Origin: CAUZEO01 sp963578625 | GTDB lineage: Bacteria > Verrucomicrobiota > Kiritimatiellia > SLOV01 | Reading direction: 5' to 3' | NCBI GenBank assembly: GCA_963578625.1 | Contig: CAUZEO010000016.1 | Coordinates: 1-34,030, forward strand | DNA: 34,030 nucleotides | Shown: positions 32,516-34,030 of the stretch, piece by piece | Layout: each line of letters begins with the position of its first letter | Position numbering within the stretch: position 1 is the first letter of the stretch | Made by a program: the position numbers and the translations under genes | The notes under the pieces: generated by a model | What the model was told of the DNA's origin: nothing | What the model saw: the letters and a program-made list of their open reading frames with translations, nothing else | Databases searched by the model: none

Positions 32516-34030
32516 TCAGCCGTCCAGGGCCGGAAAGTATGTGAGGTCTGCGCCGTAGTTGTCCATGGCGACAACCGAATCCCCGCGAAGTGTAACTCGG
32601 ATTTTTCGGGTTCGATGCCGAAGTAGAATCTCACTGGCCGCCAGGTCGTACTGCAACGTAATGGGGACTTTCGCCGGATGGTCTGCGACCACCAGGTATG
32701 AACCGTCGTAACGTTTGGGCTGACCGACCCCTTCCACGGTGATCGCATCTCGCGGCACCCAGGAGGGAATTCGAATCCGGAGCGGGCCCCGTTTCTTCAA
32801 CGTGACAGTAAGAGCATCGTGCGTGTAATTCGAATCCACGGTGATCGCATCGGTTTCGTGGTCAAACAGAAGGTCCACATGATGCCCGGCCTCATCGTAC
32901 CGGGTTGCCGCTCGATATGCATCGCACAGCGACCCCACAACGCCCCCCACGATGTCCATGTGAAACAGCACGGCATCCATTCCGTCCAACTCAAGCGGTT
33001 CGTGTCCGTATGGCGCAGGAAATCCCCAGCCGCCGGTGATCCGCTCCGCCACCTCCCGCCGCCCGTCAACGTTGTCGGGATTCGGCTGCGATTCAATGAA
33101 ACTGACATCTCTCAATTGCGAAGGCAACAGGTGGCACCGCAGCATACGCTCCGCGTCCTCAAAATATTCTGGATGGCCCCATCTCCCCAGAATCAATGCG
33201 GTCTCGACCAGGTCTCCCGTGCTGTTGCCCTCCCCGTAGTCGGGGCGATCGATACGGCTCTGTCCGGTTTTCTCGACGACCCACCCGATCTCATCGCGCA
33301 GATCCCACATGCCCTTGTCGTAAAATGCGCGGACGCGATCCATCAACGCCTTGTCATTCGTGAGGTCTGCAAGCTGTGCCAGCGACGACAGATCGCACGC
33401 GATCGAATGGCCGTGTGTGCCCAGGCGCTCGATACTATAGGCTCCGTCCGGCAAATAGTGGTCGGCCAGCAGCTTGTCCTTGAATACATTGGCAAGTTCC
33501 AGGGCCGGATCGTACCCGGTGGCTTGATAGTATTTCACCAGCGAGCCAATCGCGCGGGGCAGCGTCCGGGTAAGGTTCTCCGACTTGTCCATGATGTTGA
33601 TTCCCAGTCCCCCCTCCAACCTCTGGAGATTCCATCCATCGTCGGGATTCCAAAGTTCGAATACGGCGGCAATGCTCTCTTCCGCAATCCGCCTTGCTTC
33701 ATCGTCATTGCGATATTTGACCAAGGCATATAGAGCATGAAACCCTTCCCGCAGGTCGTGCCCGGCGAGGTTCACAAGGTCCCCGCCGACACGGGGCCTT
33801 CCCATCGGCAATCGAACGGGGCCGCTGTAGGAGTAGAAGGCTGCTCTGCGGTGTTTCTGAATCGCTTCTTCGTCGAGGCTGACGCCTGTCGCCGCCTCGG
33901 CATTCAGCAGCGCATTCAGGTGGCGCCCGGGCAAGTGCCCGTCGTAAATTGCGCTCATGTATAGTTCCGGATCCGGTCGCGCCCGGGACGCCATGAATAT
34001 CGAGTCATTGTCATCACGGTTGAAAACGCG
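32516..34030 (-). CDS. GH127-like glycoside hydrolase (partial at right edge)
   Basis: At least 504 residues of an alpha/alpha-barrel plus beta-sandwich protein. The helical part has repeated hairpins (HDLREGFHALYALVKYR; HSIACDLSSLAQLADL), and the C-terminal part has LRIRIPSWVPRDAITVEG and PITLQYDL, as in DUF1680/GH127 beta-L-arabinofuranosidases. The conserved double-Cys motif of GH127 reads SLCDAY here, so the zinc-Cys site may not be kept. The frame stays open beyond ATG 33994 to the edge (12 more codons, NRDDNDSIF), so the true start lies outside. It faces the YhcH-like gene tail to tail and may act on the glycan taken up by the locus. Family assignment is moderate. Confidence 0.65.
   Translation of the reverse strand, partial: RVFNRDDNDSIFMASRARPDPELYMSAIYDGHLPGRHLNALLNAEAATGVSLDEEAIQKHRRAAFYSYSGPVRLPMGRPRVGGDLVNLAGHDLREGFHALYALVKYRNDDEARRIAEESIAAVFELWNPDDGWNLQRLEGGLGINIMDKSENLTRTLPRAIGSLVKYYQATGYDPALELANVFKDKLLADHYLPDGAYSIERLGTHGHSIACDLSSLAQLADLTNDKALMDRVRAFYDKGMWDLRDEIGWVVEKTGQSRIDRPDYGEGNSTGDLVETALILGRWGHPEYFEDAERMLRCHLLPSQLRDVSFIESQPNPDNVDGRREVAERITGGWGFPAPYGHEPLELDGMDAVLFHMDIVGGVVGSLCDAYRAATRYDEAGHHVDLLFDHETDAITVDSNYTHDALTVTLKKRGPLRIRIPSWVPRDAITVEGVGQPKRYDGSYLVVADHPAKVPITLQYDLAASEILLRHRTRKIRVTLRGDSVVAMDNYGADLTYFPALDG

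Noticed and set aside
1..34030. CRISPR array
   Set aside because: No regularly spaced repeats with unique spacers and no cas genes were seen; the exonuclease at 14370-15194 belongs to the phage-like module.

Overview
The window reads as a bacterial, probably metagenome-derived, contig from the PVC-like part of the tree (Verrucomicrobiota, Lentisphaerota, Kiritimatiellota, or similar groups such as Hydrogenedentota). This is an inference from several hints: a solute-binding protein fused to its ABC permease, a PhyH dioxygenase, a GH127-like hydrolase beside a Gfo/Idh/MocA gene, a gene fragment ending in an 'STDLISWT...FFRIRAV' motif, and a GC-rich palindromic intergenic repeat of a kind I associate with Verrucomicrobiota. 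No rRNA or core marker gene is present to prove it.

Region 1 (about 1-7060) is a mosaic accessory region. It holds a membrane-anchored J-domain/pentapeptide-repeat protein whose membrane helix is partly encoded by a GTA microsatellite, wreckage of an IS3-family element with an AT-rich passenger gene, a DUF4268 nuclease-like protein, a winged-helix/HNH endonuclease, and a divergently transcribed methyltransferase-HNH fusion. Its content is typical of a defence or mobile-cargo island. Region 2 (7414-8208) is a solitary PhyH-family dioxygenase, followed by about 870 bp without a convincing gene.

Region 3 (about 9000-18660) is an integrative element transcribed entirely on the minus strand. It has a tyrosine integrase next to tRNA-Arg(CCT), a small zinc-ribbon protein, an excisionase-like HTH protein behind two palindromes, an ssDNA-binding-like protein, a RecB/Cas4-type exonuclease, a family A DNA polymerase, a RepB-type primase, a RepA-type helicase and a terminase-small-subunit-like protein. 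A 97-bp near-perfect hairpin with GTTGGTC repeats and an AT-rich flank lies just downstream of the helicase gene and is a candidate replication origin. No capsid, portal, large terminase or conjugation genes are visible.

Region 4 (18700-34030) looks chromosomal. It has a frameshifted SGNH-hydrolase pseudogene beside an intact divergent paralog, an orphan membrane-anchored protein, and a carbohydrate locus: SDR oxidoreductase, NagA-type deacetylase, two unusual ABC permease genes (one fused to its binding protein, the other with a repeat-containing external domain), Gfo/Idh/MocA dehydrogenase, nitrilase-family amidase, YhcH/NanQ-like protein and a GH127-like glycoside hydrolase running off the right edge. 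Together these suggest uptake of a glycoside or amino-sugar-containing glycan, its hydrolysis, deacetylation and redox processing. No ABC ATPase is encoded in the window.
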